Assembly (NCBI RefSeq): GCF_030445035.2
Contig: NC_092216.1
Span: 15,625,405 to 15,689,404, forward strand
From: Dasypus novemcinctus
Lineage: Eukaryota > Chordata > Mammalia > Cingulata > Dasypodidae
DNA: 64,000 nucleotides
Direction: 5' to 3'
Below the pieces are notes generated by a model. That model worked only from the letters and a program-made list of their open reading frames with translations. It searched no databases and was not told the origin of the DNA. A program made the position numbers and the translations under genes. Position 1 is the first letter of the stretch; every line of letters begins with the position of its first letter. Positions 36,801 through 48,169 of the stretch are shown in pieces.

Positions 36801-38100
36801 GAGAAGATGCAAATAAATACAATTAGAAATGAAAAGGGGGAAGTTATGACCGACCCCCCAGAAATAAAAAGGATCACAAGAGGCTATTATGAGAAACTGT
36901 ACGCCAACAAACCAGACAACCTTCATGAAATGAACAAATTCCTAGAAATGCACAAAAACACCTACACTGACTCTATATAGAAATACAAACTGATCACATT
37001 TAAAGAGATTGAATCCATCACAATCTCCTAATTAAAAAAAAAAAAAATTCAGGACCAGATGACTTCATAGGTGAACTCTACCAAGCATTTCAAAAAGAAT
37101 TAACACCTATCCTGTTTAGACTCTTCCAAAAAACTGAAGAGGATGGAAAATTACCAACACATTTTATGAAGACAACATCATCCTAATATCAACGCCAGAT
37201 AAAGACACCACAAGATAAGAAAATTACAAAACAATCTCTCCAATGAACACAGATGCAAAAGTTCTCAACAAATTTGCAAATTGAAGTCAATAGGATATTA
37301 AAATATGTATACATCACGAACTAGTGGGATTTATTCCTGCTATGCAAGGCTGGTTCAACATAAGAAAATCAATCAGCATAATTAACAAATTGAAGGGAAA
37401 AAAACAACATGATAATCTCAGTTGATGCAGATTAGGCATTTGCAAAAACCCCCAACATCCTTTCTTTATAAAACACTTAGAATGATAGGAATAGAAGGAC
37501 AATACCTCAATATGAAAAACCCACAGCCAATGCTGGTCTCAATGGGGAAAGGTCGAAAACTTTTCCTCTAAGACCGGAAAGAATATGAGGATGCCCACTG
37601 TCACCAATATCATTCAATATTCTACACTGTACTAGAAGTTCTAGGTAGAGCATTTAGACAAGAAAAAAAAAAATGACACTGAATATGAAAAGAAGTAAAA
37701 CTCTAATTATTATATATTTTGATAATCCCCAAATGTCTACAACAAAGCTACCTGAGCTAATAAATGAGTTCAGCAAAGTGGCAAGGTCCAAGATGAACAT
37801 GCAAAAATCACTGATGTTTTTGTTCACTAATATTGAGCAATCTGATGATGAAAGCAGGGGGGAAATTCCACTTAGCAACGAAAGGACTCAAACACCTACG
37901 AATCAATTTAACCAAAGATACACAGGATTCATATGCAGAAAACTACAAAACAATGCTAAAAGTACCATAGAAGCCCTATGAGAATGAATATTAAACCCAG
38001 GTAAAGCAGTCCCTGAGTCACAATCAAACACAAGCAGGTGATGCAACTAGAAAAAGATTTTGAATGAAAGGGGGAAATGGTAAAGACAAATGAGTTTATA
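33891..38100 (+). mobile_element. L1 element, plus strand: 5' UTR, ORF1 and truncated ORF2
   Basis: 5' UTR-like 33891-34500 ('gaagatggtggatttgagaggctc'). ORF1-like 34500-35690, interrupted by an L1 3'-end unit at about 35120-35335. ORF2 from about 35740: endonuclease with A-V-L-L-S-D-K-T-D-F-K and I-T-I-I-N-I-Y-A, then F-N-T-P-L-T-S-L-D; RT about 36870-37740, where the F-A-D-D box is degraded. The C-terminal part is missing after about 37990. Frames broken. Confidence 0.86.
35120..35335 (+). mobile_element. Nested L1 3'-end unit
   Basis: 5'-truncated insertion of the recurrent 3' end ('gagagtgtaaactac', 'gtattcaccaaatgcaatga', 'gttgatgtgggaggagtgggg') placed within L1 ORF1 sequence in the same orientation. 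Confidence 0.75.
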
Positions 38101-38149
38101 TGGCTAAAAGACTTGAAAATGAGTTAGGAGGTCATCAGAGGGATTGTGC

Positions 38150-39110
38150 TTAAGCATGTTTCAGTAGGAACTTAGAGACAGCTGAACTAGAAACAACCCC
38201 AGGTACTGGTGCTCCTGAGAGCTACGGAGACACAGGTTCTGTGGTCATGGCTGACGGCTCTGGAGTTCAGTGCCCTGTCAGTGGGCCCTACTTTGGATTT
38301 TGCATTGCTGAGTGAGATGGAGTAGGACTCAGGTATGACCTTTCTACACATGCCTCTTCTGTCACTTTAACTGAACCTGTGGTTGGCACTAGAGTTGGTG
38401 TATACTCAGGAGACTTGACTCTCTGGACTTGCCATGTGCCAGTTGGGCCCTGAGCCTCAGCAGACTTGCAACTCCCATTCTCTGGTTCGTTGGACTTACC
38501 CAGGTCAGCTAACAGGGAGGTGAAGATGGTCATTCACCACACTAGGGAACCGAGAGTGCTAACAACAACTCCAAGCAGGAGAATCACATCCATCAACCAT
38601 GTGGGATCTAAGCACCCTCTTGATATAGAAGTGACGTGGACATCAACATCCCATGGTCCAGAGGATGGAGGAATAAAATATGGATTAGAGTGGACTTACT
38701 GGTATTCTCCTATAGAACCATTGTGACTAGCAATGGAAGAAATTGTAGCATTGATGTGGAGAAAGTGGCCAGGGTAGTTGCCGAGGGCAGGGAGAGGGAA
38801 GAAGAGATGCAATGTAGGGGAGTTTTTGGGGCTTGGAGTTGTCCCGAATGATATTGCAGGGACAGATGCTTTATTTTATATACCCTGCCATAACCCACTG
38901 AACGTACTGGGGGAGAATGTCAACTACAACGTAAATTATAATTCATGTGGCGCAGCAATGCTCCAAAATGTATTTACCAAATGTAATGACTTGCCGCAAC
39001 GATGAAAGAGGTTGTTGAGGTGGGAGGAGTGCGGCGGGGTGTGAGGTGTGTGGGGACATCTTATATTTTTTTAATTTAACATTTTTTTGTGATCTCCGTG
39101 TCTTTTTTTA
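38150..39110 (+). mobile_element. L1 3'-end unit, near full length
   Basis: Closest counterpart of 7500-8505: 'agctacggagac', 'gggccctactttgga', 'cgttggacttacccagg', 'gggatctaagcaccctcttgatatagaag', 'tggattagagtggacttactgg', ending in 'ttaatttaaca'. It follows the truncated ORF2 and may be its 3' UTR. Confidence 0.78.
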
Positions 39111-41645
39111 AAAAGGCAACTAAATAAAGAAGTATGGAATATCTCCACACACAAAAACAAAAACAAAAAATCAGTGGTGTATTCACATGGCAGTATAATG
39201 TAGCTAAGAAGAAATGAAGTTGTGAAAATCTATGACAACATGAATGAACCTGGAGGACATTATGTTGAGTGAAGCAAGCCAGACACAAAAGGACCAATAT
39301 TGTATGATTGCGCTACTATGCCCTATATATGGTGTGTAACATATTGTATGATTCCATTTATGTAAAATGTAAATATAAGTCAATATATAAAGATGAAATT
39401 AGAGTAATGGTTATGGAGGCTGGGGAAGGCATTTCTAAAGCGTGTGGAGTTTTCCTTTTTGGAGTAATGAAATGATTCTGAAATGTTTTGAGGTGATAAA
39501 TGCACAACATTGTGATTATTCTAAAAGCCATCAATTACACACTTTGGACATTTTGGTATATGAATACACCTAAATAAATCTGCTTAAAAAATAAATAATT
39601 ACATGAGACTAGCCAGAAATAGCAGCTATGTACAGCAGGAGATTAAGAAGAGAAAAGTCTACCTGGGTTTTTTTTTTGGTCTGTTCATTCTTACAGAAAT
39701 AATGAAAATCCTGTAATAATGATTGAAATGATGAATGCACAATTTTGTGATTATAACAAATAGCAGTGACTGTACATTTTGGAGGAATTGTATTCTTTAG
39801 TAATATGCATCAATAAAATTGATTTGTTAAAAATTTAAAAAATGGTAAACCAGATATCAGCAAAAAATTACACACCATACTATTAATAAGAAACAGGAGG
39901 ACAAAGGAACAAGTTGAAATTTTGGAGAAAACAGAGAAGTTGGAAAAACTAATCAGAGATGTTCAAAGAAATCTCCTAAGTGAATTTATGGAGATGAATG
40001 AAAATATGATGGAAGAGTTAAAGGATGTTAAGAAGGTACCCCTGGGTGAGCAAAAAGAATTTGAAACTATAAAAAGAAACAACAAAAATGATCAGTATGA
40101 AAAGCACAACAGAAAAGATTAAAATTGCACAAAGGCATAAAACAGTAGATTTGAACAGACAGAGGAAGAATAATCAAATCAGGAACACCTAAATATCAAA
40201 TTCATAGAGTTAGAATCTAAAATACAGGTTACCCGGGCATAGAATGGGGAAATGATTAATTTTTGCAGAATTTCTATGTAGGTTGATTGTAAATATTGGA
40301 AATGGATAATGATGATGGTAGCATATCACTGTATGTATGATTAATAGTGCTTAATTATGTTTGCGAATGTGGTTATAAGGGGAAGTATTGGTTCACGAAT
40401 GCTACTAGAAGGAAACTTAGAAGACAGAACATGGGACTATATAACATTGTGAACCCAGCTGTGGATGATGGACTGGGGTTAACTGTATAAACATATGAGT
40501 GTTCTTTCATGAACTATAAACAAATTTATGACGGTAATAATTTGAGGGTGGATGGGGAAATTGCACCATATGTAAATTAGTGAACAGCAATTTACTATTT
40601 TAATGTTCTTTTCTCAATGGTAACAAAGGTATCGCAATAATGCAACGTGTCAGCAATAGGGAGGCATACGGGAATGCTATATTTTTTACATGACTTTTCT
40701 CTAAACCTACATCTCTAATTTTTAAAAAATTACCATAAATTTAATAAAACATTATATTAAGTAAAAGAAACCAGAAACAAAATACTACAAATTGATTCCA
40801 CTTATAAAAAATATAAATATAAATAAATTTACTGAGACAGAATTAGATAAGAATTTTGGAATAATGAAAATGTTCTAAAATTGGCTGTAGTGATGAAGGC
40901 ACAACTCTGTGATTATACTAAGAGCCAGTGACTGCTCACTTTGGAAGAATTGTATGGTATATGAGTATATCTCAATAAAACCAAAGAGAAGATAGACAAT
41001 TACAAATGTTGCCGAGGATGTGGAGAAACTGGATCCCTCATATGCTGCTGAAGGAATATTAAGTGGCATAGCGGCTCTGGTAAACAGTCTGGCAATTCCT
41101 CAAAAGAGGAATATACATAGAGTTACCACATGGCGCAACAAGTCCATTTCTAGAAATACACCTAAAAGAAATGAAAATATATCCATGCAAAAACTTCCAT
41201 ACAAAATATTCATAGCATTATTATTTGTATGGGCTAAAATTTAAAAACTGATGTGTGGACACGCAGAAGGTGAGGTAAGGTATAAAACCGAATATTATGC
41301 AATCATGGAAAAGAATGTTACATGCCCAAAGAGTGAAAACCTTAAGTGAAAGAAGCCAGACACCAAAAGCCATAAATTTTTAAATTCTATCTAAATGAGA
41401 TGTCCAGAATAGGCAAAGCCGAAGAGACAGAAAATAGATTAGTGGTTTTCAGGGACTGGGGAGAGGACAGAATGGAGAAAGTCTGCTAATGGGTACAAGG
41501 CTTTTTGGGTGAATGATTAAAATATTCTTGAACTAATCAGTGATAAGAGATGCACAACCCTGTAAATATACTAAAAGCCACTGAATTATGTACTTTAAAA
41601 TGGTGAATGACAAAAAGTGTAAATCACATTTTTAAAGTAATAGTA
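39111..41645 (+). mobile_element. Stack of decayed L1 3' ends, plus strand
   Basis: At least four copies of the old L1 terminal motif ('caa.. tgtgattat.. ctaaa.gcca', '.. acactttgga.. ttgtat.. atatgaata.. tc.caataaa') end at about 39590, 39830, 40980 and 41640, with other fragments between. 41000-41240 retains 'ggatgtggagaaactgga' and 'agttaccacatggcgcaacaa'. No coding capacity. Confidence 0.75.
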
Positions 41646-41649
41646 TGTA

Positions 41650-42554
41650 CACATGCAGAAGAACAGATTTTTACAACAGGACTCTAAATAATATTCTAAA
41701 TAAACATCCTCTGAAATCTCTTTTGCTTTAATTTTAGATCAAATAAATTGCTATAAAATTACCTATAGGAATTTGATGACCAACATTTTAAAAAAATCAG
41801 TGTTTTAGAAACAAATATAACACAACATATGTTAATTTTATCATTTACTCAGCAGTTTTATTGTCTTTTCCAAAAAATTTGTCAAATATAAAACACAGGT
41901 AAAGAATTTACTAACAAAGTTAAAACAAATTTCAAATATCAAAACAATTCAGAAAAATTAAGTTTTATGTAAATGATCAAAAATCCTCAACTGTTAGTTT
42001 TTCATACTTTGAAAATAGTTCAAAAGGAACTTTAACTAAGGCCATAATCCAGTTAATGGATGAAAACTAATTTCACATCCTTTAAATTAGGATGTAAAAT
42101 TTCACAGTTGTGTGGATTTATTAATTTACCTGGCATGCGCATACTCTCTGTAAACCAAAACATAATATTACATCAATTTGTTCTCCTAAACAAGTTTCTT
42201 AATTTGATACTATCACCTAAACAAGTTACACAGTCACAAACGCCTTGAACAAAACAAAACTCATGTACAGGAGTGTTTTACCTCATCTCTCTTAAAAGGA
42301 AAAAAAAAAAAATGTTCTCAGTAAAAAACAACCAGAAGCAGGTAGTACATATTTCAAAGTAAAGAAACACCATAACAATTTCCTTAAAACTAATTGAAAT
42401 TTTAAAACTATATATTGTTTAAGACTTTCAGTGGGAGTTAATCTTATATACAGAGAAATTTTCATATGTGATATTCTTTCCTCTCCAGAAATAGTATTAC
42501 AACACATAAACAAGGATGAACATCATAACACACTACAAGCATAGACTGGTACAC
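41650..42554 (-). other. BCOR: Probable BCOR 3' untranslated region
   Basis: This AT-rich stretch directly follows the BCOR stop codon on the minus strand and contains no repeat that I recognise, unlike almost everything around it. AATAAA hexamers on the minus strand lie at 42117-42122 and 41857-41862, about 440 and 700 nt after the stop. Either could end the transcript. An L1 3' fragment begins below about 41640, so the 3' UTR probably stops before it. The extent is an inference; transcript data would settle it. Confidence 0.6.
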
Positions 42555-42846
42555 TCACCAGCTGTCTTCCAAGGCCACGTCACTAGGATGAAGACACTCT
42601 ACAGAGGAGCCGAGTCGAGTTTGAAGCTCATTTGTGAATTCAACCAAATCTAATAGTTGCTTGCTATCGGGATTAAAGTGTTCCAAGTCTTTGGAGGAAG
42701 AGAACAAAAGGCTTGCTGAAACCTGCCTGTAAAACTCTGACTCTACAATTGTAACAATTTCCACATTTGGGAAATTGCAGCGGAATACACAGGATGGCAT
42801 TTTCAGTTTCTTAAGCACATCTGAAAGCAATAACCAGTTTCGCAGC
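42555..42846 (-). CDS. BCOR: BCOR terminal coding exon (PUFD domain, stop)
   Basis: Last coding exon, 292 bp including TGA (42555-42557). The minus-strand acceptor is tttctgtttcccag. The first G completes a Gly codon with the GG of the previous exon. It encodes 96 residues beginning [20 protein letters not shown], then [42 protein letters not shown] and a C-terminal Trp. This is most of the PUFD fold that contacts PCGF1. The ending in Trp and the [12 protein letters not shown] motif identify BCOR rather than BCORL1. I count well over ten substitutions in 96 residues against the human protein as remembered (for example S-S-R-I to P-S-C-V, W-L-H to C-L-H, D-N-Y-W to E-D-S-W), yet no disruption. 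Such divergence is high for X-linked BCOR among placental mammals. Confidence 0.94.
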
Positions 42847-43871
42847 CTGGGAAACAGAAAAGAAAGTGGTTCAAGTTTCCGTGAAAATTAAGCGCTCCCA
42901 AATATTAACTATCACTCTGACTAAACCAGTTAAGGGCCATAAAAAGGGCCAGTTATTTCCAAATCAATCTCCCCTGTATTTTCTTACCACGTCCACTGAT
43001 TGCCCAATAGGTTCATTTCAAGGTGAGGGAAAGTATCTGCTTCTAGTGGGACGAACTCTGGACGCATCTACTTTTATTCAGACAACATCTAGAAAGAATC
43101 AACTGATTCAGATGGAAGTAAGAGAAGGGTCTTTCAACGAGATTCTTCACAAGGTCCAGCGCTCTGCTCTCATTGCTGATGTAAAGTGGTCAGTTTCCAC
43201 TCAGCTGAAGCCACAACTCTCCAAGTATTCCACTAAGACCACTGGGAGAACTGAGCACACCAGAAGTACGTTCACAATCCTCTTCTCTCTCTTGTCGCCT
43301 GCTCTCTCACTAATAAAGCACTAAAACACAGAAGGCTATCTGTCCTTTTATTTCACACAAATCGGCCTTCATTCCTATGTCTCTGGGATTGACATTCGAG
43401 AAGGAAGGTGTGACATTCTTTACATACACCATGCTCTGGAGCTTCAGATCCCAAGGACAGTAGGAGTAATCATCTTTGTAATACACTGCAGAGCACTGGT
43501 CTCTTGACATTTATATCCAAGGGATTAGTTACTAGAGTGAGGGACAAGACTGATTTAACCAAATCTGATAACACACAAAAGATCACAGGTACCCATTCCT
43601 ACATGAGAAGAGAGTAAATAAACTTAGCCCAGTTCTTCCTCAGTATATAGGGGAAGGGCCCTACGATAGAAGTTGGGTGGATTATAGAACCCTTCTCAAA
43701 AAGAGTAAGAATTTAAGTGTCAACTCCTCTGTGAAATTCTACGGACTCATTTCAATACCTCTTGGACACTGAAATGTGACTTGCCCAGGTGGTGTCCTGA
43801 CAAAAACAGCTTATACCATTCTACAACCTCCCATTCTCCTTGGGTATAATTAAGTCTACAGACACATTTTC

Positions 43872-43931
<60 letters not shown>

Positions 43932-44136
43932 CACACACATATATATATACACACACATATACTTCATTGATTGATTTTCATCAGGGATTTTTTAAAACTT
44001 TATTTCTAAACAAGGGTTAGATAATGGAAAAGTTATTAATACATATTTTCCCATATAGAGTCCCATGGCAGGGATTTTTAACTCCTGCTACCACAAGGTA
44101 TCAGCTATTTTTCAAACTCATGTTATCCATGCTCAC
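42847..44136 (-). other. BCOR: BCOR last intron, with unassigned ORFs and a TA/CA microsatellite
   Basis: Intron of 1290 bp between the two last coding exons, with GT-AG ends. It contains the microsatellite at 43875-43962 and, at 42866-43510, a non-repetitive stretch with open frames on both strands (152 codons plus, 66 codons minus). The plus frame ends just before an AATAAA at 43309-43315. I do not recognise either product. A retrocopy or LTR fragment is possible, and chance openness cannot be excluded. Confidence 0.6.
43875..43962. repeat. (TA)n/(CA)n microsatellite
   Basis: About 23 AT dinucleotides followed by alternating TATA and ACACAC blocks, inside the last BCOR intron. It is likely to be polymorphic and prone to assembly length errors. 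Confidence 0.95.
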
Positions 44137-44290
44137 CCCTGAAAGACAGAAACTTGAATGTTATAACATGGTAGGAGAGGGCTATCTGAAAATTCAAATT
44201 CAAACACATCGCTGAACGCTTCATCTTTGTCTTCATTCTCTGGTCCTGGGGGATTTGCCAAAATATTATATCCACTTTTATTATCTGGTT
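44137..44290 (-). CDS. BCOR: BCOR acidic linker / start of PUFD exon
   Basis: Exon of 154 bp; acceptor catgtcccttag and donor CAGGG|GTGAGC on the minus strand. Leading bases AA complete a Glu codon with the preceding exon. It then encodes [20 protein letters not shown], an acidic run, [19 protein letters not shown] and IQVSVFQ, plus two bases (GG). The A-N-P-P-G-P and D-V-F-E-F-E-F motifs are typical of BCOR just before and at the start of the PUFD (PCGF ubiquitin-like fold discriminator) domain, which binds PCGF1 in PRC1.1. Asp to Asn/Lys changes in the acidic stretch and V-A-Q to V-F-Q are the main differences from human as recalled. The frame is open throughout. Confidence 0.93.
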
Positions 44291-44500
44291 CTAAGGGACA
44301 TGAAAAAAAGAAAAGAAAGAGATCAGTAAGCTGGTGTCAAGATTTCAGCTATTAGCAAAAAATGGGCTCTAAGAAAAAGAGATCATCTCCCAACCAAGCT
44401 ATGCTTATAGCTCCCACAATCTGCTTTTCTTCCCCTATATCAGAAAGAAGTCCTCTATAACTCATTCACTTCCCATTTAACTGATAAGAACATTGCTCAC
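44291..44500 (-). other. BCOR: BCOR intron between linker exons
   Basis: Short intron (210 bp) with donor GTGAGC at its minus-strand start and acceptor TTAG at its end. No repeat recognised. Confidence 0.8.
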
Positions 44501-44578
44501 CACAGACAGAGCTGCCATAGAACTCCCAAGAACTACTTGAGACATCATCACAGGGACCCTGTAGGTCATTTAAATAAT
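44501..44578 (-). CDS. BCOR: BCOR linker exon between ankyrin repeats and PUFD
   Basis: Exon of 78 bp with acceptor ttttccccctctccag and donor TGTG|GTGAGC on the minus strand. The two leading bases AT join the G left by the ankyrin exon to make Asp. The exon then reads YLNDLQG, an acidic and serine-rich stretch, and WEFYGSSVC, and leaves one base for the next exon. YLNDLQG and the F-Y-G-S-S-V-C core are diagnostic of BCOR. The middle (PCDDVSSSS) departs from the human version I recall, which has an N-D-D-D run. The segment lies just upstream of the PCGF1-binding domain. The frame agrees with both neighbouring exons, which argues against a neutral pseudogene. Confidence 0.93.
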
Positions 44579-44679
44579 CTGGAGAGGGGGAAAAAAAAAC
44601 ATTCTGAGAACAAAATGCTAGCAGAATATTCATAACTTTGTATTTTGTAGTCATAACTTAGACACTAAATACGAACATT

Positions 44680-45470
44680 TCTCCAAAGAAGATAAACAAA
44701 TGGCTCAACATCACTGGTTATCAGGGAAATGCAAGTCAATTCACAGTGAGGTACAACACACAGGCATTAGGACAGCTACTATCAAAACATACATAAAATA
44801 ACAACTGTTGGTAGGGATGGGGAGAAATTGGAACTTTGTACATTGTTGTTGGGATTAGGTTAATACTTGTGCAGCCACTATGAAAATCAGTTTGGCAGTT
44901 TCTTAGAGCTGAACATAAAATTACTACATGGCCTGGAAGTACAACACCTAGATCTAAAACAAAACAAAATGAAACCAAAAATAAAGGAGGGACCCAGATG
45001 GAGTAGTATTATGCCCAACAGTTAAAAAGGTGGAAGCAACTGACGTGTCCAATCACAGATGAATGGTTAAACAAAATGCAGTGTATACACATAATGTAAT
45101 GTTCTTCAGGCATAAAAAGGAAAGGAGGTTTGGTATGCCTACAACATTGAAATAAACTCAGCACATACAGAAAAAGAGTCTTTGACATGATATGAAAGGC
45201 CTAGAAGAAGCAAATTTCACAGAGATAGTAGTTACAGGTTACCCCTGGGAGAGGCGTTCAGGGAGCGTTATTGCTTATTGGTTGCATAGTTGCTGTTTGA
45301 AGCAACAAAAAATTGAGGTACTGAATGTTAGTGATGGTAGAAGAATCCAGTGAATGTGATTAATACTACTGAAGTGCATACTTGACAGTAGATGAAATAG
45401 AATTTTTGAGTTGTAGATAAGCTATTATAGTAAAAAGCTGTAACCAAAAATGTGAAAAGCCAAAAAAATT
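44680..45470 (+). mobile_element. L1 3' fragment in BCOR intron
   Basis: Sense-strand match to the far 3' end of L1 ORF2 and its 3' UTR. The pattern 'aacatcactggttatcagg... aaatgcaagtca', then 'ggagaaattgg', 'gcagccactatgaaaatcag' and a final 'gtgataatac... gtatacttgac'-like tail is characteristic of ancient mammalian L1 copies. It is strongly decayed, with no open frame. It sits in the intron between the ankyrin exon and the 78-bp exon. Confidence 0.75.
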
Positions 45471-46200
45471 CTGGCAGACGTACTGGGCAGTTTTTCAATA
45501 AATTCAGAACGGATTGGCAAGTCACTTCTTATAGAGCCAACCTTAATGGTTTTCTACACACTGGTTAGATTTCTCACAGAACCTTCATATGCATTCCCTT
45601 TCTTTCCCTAGGGACAGGCATCCTAATGCCCTAAAGTCCATCAAAACAAAAACTAGATTGGCAAGATGAAAATTCTTTTGGCCTTGATATCCACGAATAA
45701 AGCAGTCTTAAATTTGTGTCCTTTCTTTGATAGACTAAGGTGTTTTTTTCCAGGAAATGTAACAAACAATATGGGCCGAATTTGTTTGTGAAATTCTTAA
45801 GCAGTGAGTATATGACCATACATTTAACTGCAGGTGCCCCATACTCGTGAAAACTTTGTGCTTCTGCTTTAAGAATTCTTTGAATGGCTTGGGCTGTAAT
45901 GGATGGGTGATTCACGGAATGAACACCACAAACTTAACCAAATTACTTCATGTGTGGAGGTCTTGCATTTCATCCAGACTCAAAAATGTAAAACGATGAA
46001 CCAAAATGCGAATTTACAGAAACACCAGAAACCATTTTGCACTTACTAGGATATTTATTAATAAAGTAATAGATAATGAAGATTACAAGCATGTGGAGTG
46101 ATTGGAATTCTTGTGCATCAATGGTAGAAAAGTAAGCTACTACCGTTTTTGCGGAAGACAGTTTTGTAGTCCCTCAAAAGTGTAAACATAGCATTATCGA
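45471..46200. other. BCOR intron, unassigned sequence
   Basis: Non-repetitive by eye. It includes a minus-strand open frame at 45631-45915 (94 codons) with no stop and a balanced composition. I could not recognise the product. A decayed retrocopy or intronic sequence open by chance are both possible. Confidence 0.4.
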
Positions 46201-46834
46201 TGTATTATACTATCGATACAAAGTACCTGAAATCTGCTGGTTTTTATAAAAGGCATTTATTTGGGGGTAAAAGTGAACAGGTACCAGACCATAAAGAGTC
46301 CAACTCAAAGTTGCTTTCTCACCAAAGTCAGTTGCCATGTGTTCAGGCAAGATGGCGGGCACCCTCTGTGCCTGGACTCTCCTGAGCTGCCTCTTTCTCT
46401 TGAAGCTCGGTAGGTCCAGCTTCTTCCTGGTTTCAGCTGCAAGTGGGCATAGGGCTTCCTATAGAATTTTGGCTCTTCTTCCCAATCTCAACAGTAAGCT
46501 ATCCGGCAAAAATGTCTTATCTTTCCCTGAGACTTCAGCTCTTTGAGAATTCTTCTTTGTCACATGGCTGGATCACAAATGACTGAGTTCTTGCTTCCCA
46601 TGTGTCTTCATGAGTGATTTCCATACATTAATCCAAGCAAGGGGGTGGATACGCAACCTGAGTCATGCACTGTGATGTAATCAAATCAAAGTCCTAATCT
46701 TAACAGGTAACCTAATCAAAGACTCATCAGCTGAATTTAATGAAATAAAAGGCTATCACACTCAGAGGAATAGACTAGTTTACAAACATAATCTTTCTCT
46801 TTTGGGGACTCGTGAATAATCTCAAACTGTCACA
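46201..46834 (-). mobile_element. Solo LTR, class III (MaLR-like), minus strand
   Basis: On the minus strand the element starts TGTGACAGTTTGAGAT and ends near AATACA. It shares its layout with the LTRs at 17343-17964 and 60527-61033: a 'gtttgtaaact' motif near the start, 'gattaggactttgatttgatta', and a terminal 'ccagcagatttcaggtactttgta'. The ends obey TG...CA, but I see no clear 5-bp target duplication. It lies in a BCOR intron, in the same orientation as the gene. Confidence 0.72.
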
Positions 46835-46839
46835 TCATA

Positions 46840-47004
46840 TAATGCAGAAATTTCACTCTTCAATAGATACTCAAAAGCATTTAAAGTAGACCCAAACGAG
46901 GAGTTCTACGCCCATGTTCATGGCAGCATACATATTCATAAGAGCCCAAAGACAGAAACAATCTACGTTCTCATTAACAGTTTAACAGATAAACAAAATG
47001 TGCC

Positions 47005-47037
<33 letters not shown>

Positions 47038-47400
47038 TTTTGCCATGAAAATAATAAAGATGAGAGCTCTGTTACGTTGTAGAACAGGGATGTTCTTTAA
47101 AAACATGCAGACACAAAAGGACAAACATTGTTATGACCCCTAATACATGAAAAATTTAAAATACATAATTTTACAGAGACAGAAAATTAATTAGAGTTTA
47201 GAGCTGGGGAAATGAAGTTATTGCTTAATGACTACAGAGTTTCTGTTGGGGTAATGAAAAGTTATGGTAAAGGACCATGGCATTGGTAGGCATCATTTTA
47301 AGTGTGATAAGAGTAAAAAGTGGGAAAAACAGAAAAGTTTCTGTTATAGATTAAAAAAATTTTTTAAATCAATGTTCAATAATGAAACTTAAAATAGAAT
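46840..47400 (+). mobile_element. L1 3' fragment with (TA)(CA) repeat
   Basis: Decayed L1 3' end: 'catgttcatggcagcata', 'gagcccaaagacagaaacaat', then 'gatgagagctctgttacg' and 'acacaaaaggacaaacattg'. A TATA/CA microsatellite lies at 47005-47038. The bases from 47288 are repeated after the gap at 61618. Confidence 0.7.
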
Positions 47401-47670
47401 ATAAATATTTTAATAACAGATACAAATCACAGCTAAGTTTAAAATATATAATTTTAGGAAAGATAATAATTTTAGAAAACTTTTTACAGCCTTAGTACAA
47501 AGATGTCATAACAAATGTGCAATGAGTAGCAAAGTAACTAGCTTCTCTAAACTTTATCTTAAACCAAAGAAAAGGCCAAATATTTTGCTGATTTTCTCAA
47601 AACTCAAAGTGTTTTTAATTTCTGCCCAGTAAAACCCAAATAGAAATGACCAAGGTTCCAACTAATACAT

Positions 47671-48099
47671 ATTTTTTTAAAGATTTATTTTTTATTTATT
47701 TCTCTTCCCTTCCACCCCACCCCGAGTTGTCTGCTCTCTGTGTCCATTTGTCCATTTGCTGTGTGTTCTTCTGTGTCCACTTGTATTGTCAGAGGCACCG
47801 GGAATCTGTGTCTCTTTTTTTGCGTCATCTTGCTGTGTCAGCTCTCCGTGTGTGAGGTGCCACTCCTGGGCAGGCTGCATTTTCTTCCACCTGGAGCGGC
47901 TCTCTGAGAGAGGCGCACTCCTTGTGTGTGGGGCTCCCCTAGGCGGGGGACACCCAGGCGTGGCACGGCCCTTCTTGCACATGGCAGCACTGCACACGGG
48001 TCAGCACATCACATGGGTCAGGAGGCCCTGGGTTTGAACCTTGGACCTCCTATGTGGTAGGTGGATGCTCTATCAGTTGAGCCAAATCCAATTCCCTTA
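47671..48099 (-). mobile_element. tRNA-derived SINE (DAS type), minus strand, with 17-bp target duplication
   Basis: 429-bp SINE. Its 5' head on the minus strand carries a Pol III A box (48067-48084, TGGCTCAACTGATAGAGC) and B box (48030-48040, GGTTCAAACCC). The 3' end is an A-rich tail (minus-strand 'aaataaataaaaaataaatcttt'). It is flanked by near-identical direct repeats at 47654-47670 (GGTTCCAACTAATACAT) and 48100-48116 (GGTACCAACTAATACTT). SINEs of this type are known from xenarthrans. It lies 53 nt downstream of the donor of the BCOR ankyrin exon, in the same orientation as the gene. Confidence 0.88.
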
Positions 48100-48169
48100 G
48101 GTACCAACTAATACTTAAATAAAGAATATTTCTTGAATGTTTTTGTTTCTGTCTCTTGAAATGACCTAC

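Noticed and set aside
42555..44578. BCORL1 instead of BCOR
   Set aside because: The [12 protein letters not shown] start, the A-N-P-P-G-P linker and the C-terminal Trp fit BCOR; the BCORL1 C terminus as I recall it is different.
47756..48037. 93- to 101-codon frames at 47692-48037 and 62022-62367
   Set aside because: They lie wholly inside the SINE.
48030..48099. tRNA gene
   Set aside because: A and B boxes are present, but they belong to the head of a 429-bp SINE with an A-rich tail and target duplications; no intact cloverleaf or anticodon is evident.
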